Shown here one piece after another: positions 48,379 to 57,727 of a DNA stretch of 64,000 nt (positions are counted from its first letter, which is position 1; each line of letters opens with the position of its first letter). The notes beneath the pieces were generated by a model, which had not been told where the DNA came from, did not search any database, and saw nothing but the letters and a program-made list of their open reading frames with translations. The DNA is from Prochlorococcus sp. AG-388-A01. Lineage in GTDB: Bacteria > Cyanobacteriota > Cyanobacteriia > PCC-6307 > Cyanobiaceae. The position numbers and the translations under genes are program-made. The DNA is taken from assembly GCA_003279945.1 (NCBI GenBank), contig QCGK01000006.1, positions 1 to 64,000 on the forward strand, given 5' to 3'.

Positions 48379-48921
48379 ATGGTTGTTATTAATCAAAAGA
48401 GAGATCTAAATTTTGGTGAAAATAATTCCCCAGAAATTAGTATAAATAGTAATTTAAAAAGGTGGTTTTCTAGAAATATTGGATTGTGGAAATCTAATAG
48501 GACCTATTTTCTTGATGAAGAGCAAAAAACTTATAACTTATGCATGAATATAAATATACAAGCCCTTAAAAATAAATCGGAATGGGAGTCACATTATAAA
48601 TTCACATGGTATCCAGAAAAAAAATACAATTTCTTTAAAGAAAATCCACAATACAAAGAACGAGGAGAAATGTTTGCATACTTAAAGGGACATCAGCTTA
48701 TTAGAGAAAGTTTTTATCTAAGTAATGATGAAGGAATTTCAAATATCAAGCAAGTAGATGAACACGAGATGATTTTTGAATCTTCTTATAAAGATTGGTA
48801 TATTCTTGAACATACAAGACTAATCGATTCAGATAATTATAGATTCAGAGTTATATATTCATGGAACAAAAATAAGTTAAAAATAGTAGAGAATCATCAC
48901 GAAATAAGAATTTATAAGTAA
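48379..48921 (+). CDS. CpcS/CpeS-like (calycin fold) protein
   Basis: The 180-residue protein has FSRNIGLWKSNRTYFLDEEQ (near 34-53), which resembles the start of phycobilin lyases of the CpcS/CpeS family, then a beta-rich body ending with RFRVIYSWNKNKLKIVENHHEIR. The inferred fold is a lipocalin-like barrel. If correct it would be a second lyase-type protein, acting on the small remaining phycoerythrin or on another tetrapyrrole. DUF1001-type relatives without known function are an equally good fit. Confidence 0.55.
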   Translation: MVVINQKRDLNFGENNSPEISINSNLKRWFSRNIGLWKSNRTYFLDEEQKTYNLCMNINIQALKNKSEWESHYKFTWYPEKKYNFFKENPQYKERGEMFAYLKGHQLIRESFYLSNDEGISNIKQVDEHEMIFESSYKDWYILEHTRLIDSDNYRFRVIYSWNKNKLKIVENHHEIRIYK

Positions 48922-48977
48922 GTCGTTTCAAAGAATTAATAGTAAAAATGTTATCTTGAAATAAATGTTATGAGTTA

Positions 48978-49418
48978 ATGGGTATTAATTTTTATTCAAA
49001 AAGAATTCTTAAATTTTTAAGTTTTAGCTTTATCGTAACCTTCAGTCTTTTTGAAATTATTACAATCAATAAGCAACTTAAAGCAGAAAAAAATTTTGTT
49101 GCTGCTTCTGAAAAAGATCTATTCTTATATCGACAAATGGGAGCATCTTATCTTTGTATAGCTTCAAGAGCTGAAGTAGATTTTAATAAAGGTCTTGGGA
49201 TTGCTAGTGCTACTTTTGCAAATGTAATAATTGGCAAGCATGGTGGAGCAATTAAAGAATTAGGAAATGAAAAACTTGACGAAAAAAAATTATATAATGC
49301 AGGAACATTTCAGATTGTTGGAAGTGCACTCAACATTTGTCCTGAAAGCATTCCAAAGAAGATAAAAAATGATTATGAAAAAAGGTTAAAGCAACTTGTA
49401 AAGGAACGCAAAAAATAA
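48978..49418 (+). CDS. exported hypothetical protein, 146 aa
   Basis: An N-terminal basic and hydrophobic stretch (about 8-30) suggests a signal peptide or anchor. The mature part (from about 38) is mostly helical, with text such as ASEKDLFLYRQMGASYLC and two cysteines (near 56 and 127) that could pair outside the cytoplasm. The C-terminal helix is highly charged (KKIKNDYEKRLKQLVKERKK). The family is not recognised. It is convergent with prs. Confidence 0.6.
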   Translation: MGINFYSKRILKFLSFSFIVTFSLFEIITINKQLKAEKNFVAASEKDLFLYRQMGASYLCIASRAEVDFNKGLGIASATFANVIIGKHGGAIKELGNEKLDEKKLYNAGTFQIVGSALNICPESIPKKIKNDYEKRLKQLVKERKK

Positions 49419-49427
49419 TCTTATAGA

Positions 49428-50423
49428 TTATCTGAACATTGAACTCACTGAACTCTCTTCATGAATTCTCCAAATAGCTTCCCCCAACATATTTGCCACT
49501 GATAGAACCTTTAACTGAGGAAAACTATCTTTAACGATTAAGGGGATACTATTAGTGACTATTACTTGCTCAAATAAATTTTTAGTACTTAATCTTTCAT
49601 AAGAAGGTGGAGAAAATACTGCATGTGAAGCGCAAGCGAATATTCTCTTAGCACCTTCTTGTTTTAATAAATTCGCACCAGAACAAATAGTACCTCCAGT
49701 ATCAATCATATCGTCAATAAGAATAGCCGTTTTTCCTTTAACTTCTCCAATGACTGTTAAACTTTCAGCAACATTATGAGCTGCTCTTCTTTTATCAATT
49801 ATTGCTAAAGGCGCGTCTTTCATTTGTTTTGCAAATGCTCTTGCTCTTGCGACTCCCCCAACATCAGGGGAGACAACTACAACTTCCTCCAAATTCAAAG
49901 ATTCCAAATAATCAATCAAAACAGGGGATCCGTAAATATGATCACATGGAATATCAAAATAACCTTGAATCTGAGCCGAATGCAAATCCATTGCAAGAAC
50001 TCTATCAACGCCTGATTTTTCTAATAAATTAGCAGTCAGTTTTGCAGTTATAGATTCTCTACCAGAGGTCTTTCTGTCCGCCCTTGCATAACCAAAATAA
50101 GGGATTACGGCTGTTATTTGTCTAGCAGATGCTCTCTTGCAAGCATCAACCATAATCATTAGTTCCATTAAACTATCGTTAACTGGAGCGCATGTAGGTT
50201 GTATCAGGAAAACATCGCAACCTCTAATAGATTGCTGAATCTGAACATAAAGTTCTCCATCAGCAAATCTTTTAGATATTAAAGGTACATTTTCAATCCC
50301 TAAGTATGATGCAATTTCTTCAGCTAATTTAGGATTTGTTGTTCCGCTTACTAGCCTTAATCTACTGTTAGTTAGATTAAAGTTAGATTCTTTATTTTGC
50401 ACTGCCGTGATAAAACTTGTCAC
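49428..50423 (-). CDS. prs: ribose-phosphate pyrophosphokinase
   Basis: Prs makes PRPP from ribose 5-phosphate and ATP for nucleotides, histidine and tryptophan. Motifs are RFADGELYVQIQ (near 46-57), the catalytic stretch DLHSAQIQGYFDIP, VVVSPDVGGVARARAFA and the PRPP loop ILIDDMIDTGGTI. At 331 residues it is the normal length for class I. The 252-base gap upstream shows only AT-rich sequence with no gene. Confidence 0.96.
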   Translation of the reverse strand: MTSFITAVQNKESNFNLTNSRLRLVSGTTNPKLAEEIASYLGIENVPLISKRFADGELYVQIQQSIRGCDVFLIQPTCAPVNDSLMELMIMVDACKRASARQITAVIPYFGYARADRKTSGRESITAKLTANLLEKSGVDRVLAMDLHSAQIQGYFDIPCDHIYGSPVLIDYLESLNLEEVVVVSPDVGGVARARAFAKQMKDAPLAIIDKRRAAHNVAESLTVIGEVKGKTAILIDDMIDTGGTICSGANLLKQEGAKRIFACASHAVFSPPSYERLSTKNLFEQVIVTNSIPLIVKDSFPQLKVLSVANMLGEAIWRIHEESSVSSMFR

Positions 50424-50675
50424 GAAATTAGCATTATAAAACTATACACTTATCGTAGTCCTTTATATGAATTTCGCAAAAGATAATGACTAGATCTTTT
50501 CAAAATTCACATCTCTTAAGCAAAATGTAAACTAAAGTCTATTAAAAATTAGAATTTTTTTATTATTTCTAATCAGCTTTAGGTAATTATTAGTCAATTA
50601 AAAAAAAATTGTATATTGTTGAACTTAGAGGATTAATAAACATTTAATAGTAAATAATAAAAATATAATTAAAAA

Positions 50676-52193
50676 ATGTCTATTCAAACAGTTCTTAAAA
50701 AAAAATCAATAGGAATACTTATGCATCCTTCATGTATACCAGGAGGAAGAGTTTGTGGAACTTTTGGTAGAGGGGCTAAAGATTGGATAAAAAAGCTTCA
50801 TAGCCATGGTATCGAATACTGGCAATTTTTACCTCTTACACCAACTGATTCTACTGGGTCGCCATATAGTTCACCATCTAGCTTTGCGCTGAATCCATGG
50901 TTTCTTGATATAGATTATTTAATCGAAAAGGGTTTTATCTTCATTTCTAATTTAGAAGAATTAGGTCCCAAAAATCAGAGTAAGAATTATTTTGATTTTG
51001 ATGCTGCGACTAATTTAACAAAAAAATTAGGTAGCCTCCTTTTGCAAGGATGGAGTTCCCAATCTGAAGAGAGAAAACTTAATTTTAATGAATGGACTAG
51101 AAAGAATTCTTGGGTTGAAGATTATGCCACATTTGTTGTTATCAGGGAGGAATTTGATATGTTACCTTGGTGGGAATGGCCTAAAGAATTTAAAATAAAA
51201 AATAGCGAATTTCTAAAATCATGGATTAATACAAAAAGCGAAAAGATACTTATTAAAAAATTAATACAGTGGCATCTAGATGAACAATGGAGTGCTATTA
51301 AAAAATTTGCAAAACTATATAATGTCAAGTTAATTGGAGATCTGCCCTTTTATGTTTCGAGGGACAGCGCCGATGTATGGAGTAATAAATCACTATTTTC
51401 AATTTTTAAAAATGGAAATTTAATCTTTCAAAGTGGTGTACCTCCTGATTATTTTTCATCAACAGGACAATTATGGGGGACTCCAACTTACTTTTGGTCA
51501 AAACATAAGAGTACTAATTTCGATTGGTGGAGAAAAAGATTTAAAAGGCAATTTGAACTTGTTGACTTGTTGAGATTAGATCATTTCAGAGGTTTAGCTG
51601 GTTACTGGAGAGTTAATGGTAATTCTAAAACAGCAATTTCTGGTAAATGGATAAATTCTCCAGGAAGAACACTATTAAATAAACTAAAAATTGATTTAGG
51701 CACTGACTTCCTACCAATCATCGCGGAGGATCTGGGAGTAATAACACCTGATGTAGAAAAATTAAGGAAATATTTTGAGCTTCCAGGAATGAAAATATTA
51801 CAGTTCGCTTTTGATGGAAATGAAGACAACCCATATTTACCTAAGAATATTGAAGGAGAAAATTGGGTAGTTTATACAGGTACCCACGATAACTCTACTT
51901 CCATTTCATGGTGGGAATGTTTAGATATTAACGCAAAAAAACGAATAAAAGATGAATATAAATTCTCTGAAAATCCTTCATGGAGTTTAATAAAAATAGG
52001 CATGGATACAAATGCCAATCTCTTTATTGCTCCAATACAAGATATTTTATCTCTAGATGACTCAAGCAGATTAAACATACCTGGTACTATAAAAAACAAT
52101 TGGAAATGGAAGTTAAATCGATCTTTAGAAGAAATAGATGACAATATTAGGAAATTTAGTGAGCTAGGAAATAATTTTGGAAGAACCAGATAA
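50676..52193 (+). CDS. malQ: 4-alpha-glucanotransferase
   Basis: MalQ (disproportionating enzyme, GH77) transfers maltooligosaccharides during glycogen turnover. Conserved text includes GILMHPSCIPG-like opening (11-23), EYWQFLPLTPTDSTGSPY (near 47-64), GDLPFYVSRDSADVW (about 222-236), LRLDHFRGL with the nucleophile Asp (near 294-302), IAEDLGV with the acid Glu (near 349-355) and YTGTHDN. At 505 residues it is full length. Confidence 0.95.
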   Translation: MSIQTVLKKKSIGILMHPSCIPGGRVCGTFGRGAKDWIKKLHSHGIEYWQFLPLTPTDSTGSPYSSPSSFALNPWFLDIDYLIEKGFIFISNLEELGPKNQSKNYFDFDAATNLTKKLGSLLLQGWSSQSEERKLNFNEWTRKNSWVEDYATFVVIREEFDMLPWWEWPKEFKIKNSEFLKSWINTKSEKILIKKLIQWHLDEQWSAIKKFAKLYNVKLIGDLPFYVSRDSADVWSNKSLFSIFKNGNLIFQSGVPPDYFSSTGQLWGTPTYFWSKHKSTNFDWWRKRFKRQFELVDLLRLDHFRGLAGYWRVNGNSKTAISGKWINSPGRTLLNKLKIDLGTDFLPIIAEDLGVITPDVEKLRKYFELPGMKILQFAFDGNEDNPYLPKNIEGENWVVYTGTHDNSTSISWWECLDINAKKRIKDEYKFSENPSWSLIKIGMDTNANLFIAPIQDILSLDDSSRLNIPGTIKNNWKWKLNRSLEEIDDNIRKFSELGNNFGRTR

Positions 52194-52210
52194 TATAGAC
52201 TTATTGAAGT

Positions 52211-52705
52211 CTATTTATCAATGATTTTGTTTTCAATATTTTGAATCTCAATAACATTTACATTTAAAATAAAATATCTCTTCAATATAAAAACCGTAAA
52301 AATTAAAATAAAAAAATACAAAAGGCTTCCCTGCCAAGTATTTATAATATCGAATTTGTTGAGAATAAAATCATTTTTTTCTTTCTTAAAATTTTCTCCT
52401 TCTCTAATTGCTAATTTTTCTAGTGTATTTTTTTCTAATCCTAAGCATTCCTCTAATTTGATTAATATTGATCTTATAAATGGATACTTTGGTCTATTAT
52501 TTTTGTTATTGTCTTCAATAGAAATTATTATTTGTTGATGAATTTTTGAAATACGTGACAATTCTTGAATTGTGATATTTTTTTGGATTCTCGCTTCTTT
52601 TACTAACTTTGCGATTTCTACATACTGATCCACTAAACTATGATTTACTTCATTATCAATCACAGAATTTTTTTCTACTAAAAAAAGATTTTTAAAAATA
52701 TTCAT
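52211..52705 (-). CDS. RodZ-like helix-turn-helix membrane protein
   Basis: The 164-residue product has an N-terminal HTH_25-type domain (about 32-97: VKEARIQKNITIQELSRISK, IHQQIIISIEDNN, YPFIRSILIKLEECLG), then a hydrophobic segment (about 126-143) and a short tail. This matches RodZ, which links MreB to the membrane, but it lacks the extracytoplasmic beta domain, so it is a short version. It is convergent with malQ, 17 bases apart. Confidence 0.75.
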   Translation of the reverse strand: MNIFKNLFLVEKNSVIDNEVNHSLVDQYVEIAKLVKEARIQKNITIQELSRISKIHQQIIISIEDNNKNNRPKYPFIRSILIKLEECLGLEKNTLEKLAIREGENFKKEKNDFILNKFDIINTWQGSLLYFFILIFTVFILKRYFILNVNVIEIQNIENKIIDK

Positions 52706-52819
52706 TCCATATTTACAATTTCATTAATTATTTGACTACTCAATTTTAAAAGTAAGTATTCTATTTAATTTTAATCATTTAAAAATCATAAGTAAATTAA
52801 TTAGAAGTAAATATAAAAA

Positions 52820-54478
52820 CTAAACTGGAGAAATAATATTTTGAACCGCACTTTTTGCGATATTCAAAGGGCTAAATGTATCTCTAATTAAACTTAAAAG
52901 TTTTTTTGCATCAGTTAATTCTAGTTTGTCATCTTTTATAAGGCTTAAAAGAAGATTCTTCCGAACTTCGGATCCTTTTTTACTAACAAATAATTTCAAT
53001 CCAGCATTGGCAACTGGTATTAGGTCTGAATTAATATTTTCAGAATCTTTAAATAAAATATTTAGTAAACTTTCAACTTTTTTTATTTGAATTCTTCCTT
53101 TATTATCAAAAACAACTTCTAAAAGAATTTCTAAAATCTCATCAGAATTATCAGTAAGTAGTTTTTTAGCTATGTAGGGATATGCGATTTTCAAAATTTT
53201 GAATTCAGGATCTAGTCTTAGTGCCAAACCTTCTTGACTAACAACAGCTCTTATTATCAAAGCAAACCTACTGGGTACTCTAAATGGATAAGAATACATT
53301 AGTTTTGAAAATTTATCAGTTACATTTTTAAGATTAAAATTGCCAACCTCAGCGCTTAGAGATCCTCCTAATACTTCTTTTAATGGTTCAACAAGTTTCT
53401 GAAGATCTTGTTCTTTAGTTAGAAAACCTAATTTCTGAAAATCTTTTGCAAGAAGATAATATTCATCATTTATTATGTGAACAATAGCCTTAATGAGAGT
53501 GAGTCTATCTGAATTTGTAATTGTATCCATCATTCCGAAATCTACATAAGCTAAATTTCCATAATCTGCATTTCCTCCTTTAAGAGCAAACATATTCCCA
53601 GGGTGTGGGTCAGCATGAAAATATCCATATTCAAATAATTGCTGAAGACCACTGATTACACAAGTTTTTATAAAAGAGGAAGGTACTAAGTTATTTTCCT
53701 CCAATAAAGACCTATCTCTTAACTTGACTCCATCAATCCAGGAGGTTGTAATAATTCTCTTTGATGAAAACTGTTTTTCGAATTTAGGGATAAAAACATT
53801 TGGGTTTTCTTTGAATAAATTTGCGAACTTTAAAGCATTTTCACCCTCTTTTTCATAGTCAATTTCATCAAAAAGTGCCTTGCCGAATTCATCTATTAAT
53901 TCTCCAATTCCAACACCAATATTTAATGGCAAAAATGGTGAGAAAAAAGTTGCTAAAAACCTTAATATCACAACATCTCTTCTTATAAGAAAGTACAAAT
54001 TCGGCCTTTGTACTTTTACAGCTACATAAGTATTATTTTTTGTTTTTGTTTTGTAAACCTGACCTAAGCTTGCTGAGGCAATTGGACTCTCAGGGAACTC
54101 ATCAAATAATTCACTTGGTGGGGCGCCAAGTTCCTCTTCAATTATTTTTAAAGCAATTTTATGATCAAATGCCGGGAGATTATCCTGTAAGTTGGTAAGT
54201 TCTGTCAGCCAATCTTGTCTAACAAGATCAGGTCTAGTTGAAAGTGCCTGACCTAATTTTATAAAACAAGGTCCTAAATCTGTTATTACATCAAAAAGAT
54301 ATTTGGAGAGATTTTTTTGTACATTTTTGTTTTTACTGTTACCTTGAAAAAGTATTCTTAAAAAAAGAAAAATAAAAGTTAAAAGGATATATAAAACTCT
54401 CGGGATGAAAATCCATGGTCTCAAAACCAACCAAATTAAGTCATTTTTTGCCGAGTATTGCGAATAAGACCTTGTCAT
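52820..54478 (-). CDS. ABC1/UbiB-family atypical kinase
   Basis: The 552-residue protein has the family KxGQ motif (CFIKLGQALSTRPDL, about 72-86), Ala-rich loop text (PIASASLGQVYKT), the catalytic Lys in VAVKVQRPN (about 152-160), the HADPHPGN loop (about 290) and the metal-binding DFGMMD. A hydrophobic N-terminal stretch (about 22-43) may associate with the membrane. UbiB-type kinases support quinone and prenyl-lipid synthesis. In cyanobacteria several paralogues exist, and the exact role is unknown. Confidence 0.88.
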   Translation of the reverse strand: MTRSYSQYSAKNDLIWLVLRPWIFIPRVLYILLTFIFLFLRILFQGNSKNKNVQKNLSKYLFDVITDLGPCFIKLGQALSTRPDLVRQDWLTELTNLQDNLPAFDHKIALKIIEEELGAPPSELFDEFPESPIASASLGQVYKTKTKNNTYVAVKVQRPNLYFLIRRDVVILRFLATFFSPFLPLNIGVGIGELIDEFGKALFDEIDYEKEGENALKFANLFKENPNVFIPKFEKQFSSKRIITTSWIDGVKLRDRSLLEENNLVPSSFIKTCVISGLQQLFEYGYFHADPHPGNMFALKGGNADYGNLAYVDFGMMDTITNSDRLTLIKAIVHIINDEYYLLAKDFQKLGFLTKEQDLQKLVEPLKEVLGGSLSAEVGNFNLKNVTDKFSKLMYSYPFRVPSRFALIIRAVVSQEGLALRLDPEFKILKIAYPYIAKKLLTDNSDEILEILLEVVFDNKGRIQIKKVESLLNILFKDSENINSDLIPVANAGLKLFVSKKGSEVRKNLLLSLIKDDKLELTDAKKLLSLIRDTFSPLNIAKSAVQNIISPV

Positions 54479-54542
54479 TAAAGTTAAAAAATATCAAAGA
54501 AGGATTCTTATTAGACCATTCTATATATATCAATAATACTTT

Positions 54543-55940
54543 ATGAGCATTTCATCTTTTCTAACTAAAAAGTTTTTAAAGTCACTTTTCTTTCCTGCTC
54601 ATAACAGAGGGGCAGCTTTACCCAAGAGATTAGTGAAATTATTGAAAAAACAACCTGGATATTGGGACTTACCCGAATTGCCAGAGATAGGCTCACCTCT
54701 ATCCCAGAGCGGACTTATTGCCAAAACTCAAAGAGAATTCTCTGACAAATTTGGGGCGAAAGGATGTTTTTTTGGAGTTAATGGAGCCTCAGGATTATTA
54801 CAATCAGCTGTAATTGCAATGGCGAATCCTGGCGAAACTATCCTGATGCCAAGAAATGTCCATATAAGTATTATAAAAATCTGTGCGATGCAGAACATAC
54901 AACCAATATTCTTTGACCTAGATTTTTCATCAGAAAACGGTCATTACAAACCAATCACAAAAAACTGGTTGGAAAATGTATTTAAAAAAATAAATTTTAA
55001 TGAGAAAAAAATTGTTGGTGTAATTCTTGTAAGTCCATCTTATCAAGGTTACGCAGGTGATTTAGGGCCTTTAATAGATCTTTGTCATCAAAAAAATTTA
55101 CCTGTTTTGGTTGATGAAGCCCATGGTTCTTATTTCCTTTTTTGTGAAAACCTGGACCTACCAAAATCCGCTTTAATATCAAACGCTGATTTGGTCGTTC
55201 ACTCATTGCATAAGTCGCTAAATGGTTTAACTCAAACTGCTGCACTTTGGTATAAAGGGAATCTAGTAAATGAGCAAAATTTAATTAAGAGTATTAATTT
55301 GTTGCAAACTACAAGTCCGAGTGCCCTATTACTTTCTTCTTGTGAAGAGTCTATTAAAGACTGGCTTAATAAAAAAAGTTTATCAAAATATCAAAAAAGA
55401 ATTTTAGAGGCAAAAAGTATCTACAAAAGATTAATCCAAAAGAATATTCCTCTCATAGAAACCCAAGACCCCTTAAAAATTGTATTGAATACCTCTAAGG
55501 TTGGAATTGATGGTTTCACTGCTGATAAATTTTTTTATAAAAATGGTCTTATTGCTGAATTACCAGAAATGTTTACGCTAACTTTTTGCTTAGGGTTTGC
55601 GAATCAAAATGATTTTCTTAATTTATTTGAAAAGTTGTGGAATAAATTACTAATAAATTCCAAAAAATTAAAAAGTTTAGAAGTGCTTCAATCGCCCTTT
55701 AAATTAGTTGAAGTACCCGAAATTCAAATTGGAATTGCTTGGAGAAGTGAGACTAAGAGTATTCCTTTTTCGCAATCATTAAATAAAATATCTGGAGATA
55801 TTATTTGCCCTTATCCTCCTGGGATACCTCTACTAGTTCCTGGAGAAAAAATTGATGTTAATAGATTTAATTGGATAAATAATCAAAGTTTATGTAACGA
55901 AGATCTGTTAAATTTTAATATAAGAGTCATAAAAACATAG
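54543..55940 (+). CDS. Orn/Lys/Arg decarboxylase family PLP enzyme
   Basis: This 465-residue fold-type I PLP enzyme decarboxylates a basic amino acid. Visible elements are FFGVNGASGLLQSA for phosphate binding, VDEAHGSYF (cofactor Asp and His) and VHSLHKSLNG with the PLP Lys224. The C-terminal domain has CPYPPGIPLLVPGE, diagnostic for the family. The N-terminal wing domain of the large inducible enzymes is missing, as in constitutive short forms. Substrate (Arg, Lys or Orn) cannot be decided. It is 9 bases before cdsA. Confidence 0.85.
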   Translation: MSISSFLTKKFLKSLFFPAHNRGAALPKRLVKLLKKQPGYWDLPELPEIGSPLSQSGLIAKTQREFSDKFGAKGCFFGVNGASGLLQSAVIAMANPGETILMPRNVHISIIKICAMQNIQPIFFDLDFSSENGHYKPITKNWLENVFKKINFNEKKIVGVILVSPSYQGYAGDLGPLIDLCHQKNLPVLVDEAHGSYFLFCENLDLPKSALISNADLVVHSLHKSLNGLTQTAALWYKGNLVNEQNLIKSINLLQTTSPSALLLSSCEESIKDWLNKKSLSKYQKRILEAKSIYKRLIQKNIPLIETQDPLKIVLNTSKVGIDGFTADKFFYKNGLIAELPEMFTLTFCLGFANQNDFLNLFEKLWNKLLINSKKLKSLEVLQSPFKLVEVPEIQIGIAWRSETKSIPFSQSLNKISGDIICPYPPGIPLLVPGEKIDVNRFNWINNQSLCNEDLLNFNIRVIKT

Positions 55941-55949
55941 AAATTTGAT

Positions 55950-56807
55950 ATGAGATTGAGAAGCGGATTACTTATAGGAATATTTGGTTTAATTGTTGTT
56001 TTGTTAGGGGGATGGTTTTTTACCTTAGCAACAGCATTGCTTACTTATTTAGCATTATTAGAATTTTTCAGGATGGCAGAATTTAAAGGAATAAAACCAG
56101 CAACTAAAACCACATTATTTTCATCTTTCGTTATTATAATTACTACTTATCTTGAGACAAGAGGATTGATTGAAGGGGAAATATCAAATTCAATTTTACC
56201 TATATGTTCAGTTGTAATATGTACTTGGTTACTTTTTCAACCAAAGCCTGGAACAATTTCCGATATTGCAGCTTCTATTTTTGGTTTATTCTATTTAGGT
56301 TTTTTACCTAGTTACTGGATTAAGTTAAGGGGGTTAGAGTCAGTGATAATAAATTCAAATCATGGTTTTATTTCATTTGAAAACTTATCTAATACAGCAG
56401 GTCTTCATTTAACTTTAACCTCTTGTTTTTTAATTGTAGCTAGTGATATTGGTTCTTATTTCGTTGGTAAGTCATTTGGTAAAAAATCTCTTTCTCCAAT
56501 ATCTCCGAGCAAAACAATAGAAGGTTTAATTGGAGGAATATCTTGTTCAATTTTATTAGCAATATTTTTCGCATTTTTACTTAATTGGGAAAATCCAATA
56601 TTAGTTGGAATTTTATATGGAATTTTAATTTCTCTTATGGCATTAGTTGGAGATTTAATTGAATCAATGATGAAGAGAGATGCAAAAATAAAAGATTCGG
56701 GAACTTTTTTACCAGGGCATGGAGGCATTCTTGACAGAATTGACAGTTACATTTTTACTCCATCTGTTTTGTATTACATTTTTATAATTCTCAAGTATCT
56801 AAATTAA
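55950..56807 (+). CDS. cdsA: phosphatidate cytidylyltransferase
   Basis: CdsA makes CDP-diacylglycerol, the precursor of phosphatidylglycerol, which the photosystems need. The 285-residue protein has about eight hydrophobic segments and the family C-terminal signature spread over SPSKTIEGLIGG (about 184-195) and KRDAKIKDSGTFLPGHGGILDRIDS (about 248-272). It follows the decarboxylase gene closely on the same strand. Confidence 0.94.
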   Translation: MRLRSGLLIGIFGLIVVLLGGWFFTLATALLTYLALLEFFRMAEFKGIKPATKTTLFSSFVIIITTYLETRGLIEGEISNSILPICSVVICTWLLFQPKPGTISDIAASIFGLFYLGFLPSYWIKLRGLESVIINSNHGFISFENLSNTAGLHLTLTSCFLIVASDIGSYFVGKSFGKKSLSPISPSKTIEGLIGGISCSILLAIFFAFLLNWENPILVGILYGILISLMALVGDLIESMMKRDAKIKDSGTFLPGHGGILDRIDSYIFTPSVLYYIFIILKYLN

Positions 56808-56819
56808 TTATGAAATTTT

Positions 56820-57719
56820 TTATTCCAAAAAATAATCTTGAATAACTTTACTAGATAATGATGGTAAATCTACATGAGGTAAATGACCACAATTTTGCAA
56901 CCCTATAAAATTTAATTTATCAATTTTTCTTATATTTTTAATCTCTTTTTTCCCAAGAATGCGATCATTTTCTCCACATACTGATTTGATTGGGATATTT
57001 TGAATATATTTTTGTGTTCCAGCAAATCCTCCACTTTTTGCAAATGATGCAAGTGAATTCCTCCATCCTTTACAACCTAAATGAATTGAAGCAATTTGCT
57101 CTTCCATTTCACCAACACACTCATCTGGAAAAGCAAATGCTTGCCTACAAAGACTTTTTCTGACCTGCTGCAATCCAAGAAATGAGGCCCCTATTTGGTT
57201 AAGAGGGAAAGGTATACTCTTAGGTTCTCCAAACAATCCGGCGGGAGACAAAAGAATAATTTTATCAATAGAATCAGGTATTTCAAAAGCAAGTTGTAAA
57301 GCAGTTGACCCTCCCATAGAGGCACCAATAATTTTTAGATTTTTTGTTATTTGTAATGTCTTAAGGAGATCAATTAAATATGAAATTATTTTAGAGGGAT
57401 TGTATTCATTTGTTGCGCACCTAGGGCTAAAACCAAACCCTAAAAGATCAGGAATTATAACTTGGAAATTTTTTTTTAATGATTGATATATTCTCCTAAA
57501 CTCTAAAAAACTACTGTCAAAGCCATGGAGGAGAAGTATAGGTTGACCTTTTCCTCCCATAACTACTGGGAATTTCAAAGAGTTCCAGTTTTCATTAAGT
57601 TTGATCCACTGTACATCTTTTGCCAAATAAAGACCTAAAGGATCTAATAGTGAATTTTTGGCACTCTCAAAAAAATCAATATTTAAATCACTAAGTTGTT
57701 CGAAATGAGTTTTAGTCAA
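56820..57719 (-). CDS. alpha/beta hydrolase
   Basis: The 299-residue hydrolase has the oxyanion region ILLLHGFDSS (61-70), the nucleophile elbow GASMGGS with S134, and a late Asp-His pair (CGENDRI near 248 and NCGHLPHVDLP near 277). It has no signal peptide. Relatives in cyanobacteria are called generic hydrolases or possible haloalkane or epoxide hydrolases. The substrate is unknown. It is 8 bases downstream of the dehydrogenase gene. Confidence 0.85.
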   Translation of the reverse strand: MTKTHFEQLSDLNIDFFESAKNSLLDPLGLYLAKDVQWIKLNENWNSLKFPVVMGGKGQPILLLHGFDSSFLEFRRIYQSLKKNFQVIIPDLLGFGFSPRCATNEYNPSKIISYLIDLLKTLQITKNLKIIGASMGGSTALQLAFEIPDSIDKIILLSPAGLFGEPKSIPFPLNQIGASFLGLQQVRKSLCRQAFAFPDECVGEMEEQIASIHLGCKGWRNSLASFAKSGGFAGTQKYIQNIPIKSVCGENDRILGKKEIKNIRKIDKLNFIGLQNCGHLPHVDLPSLSSKVIQDYFLE

Positions 57720-57727
57720 AAATATAA

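Noticed and set aside
50424..50675. Possible small gene or terminator between prs and malQ
   Set aside because: No frame of useful length is seen, and the ATTAGAA/TTCTAAT pairing has a large AT-rich loop, so the hairpin is weak.
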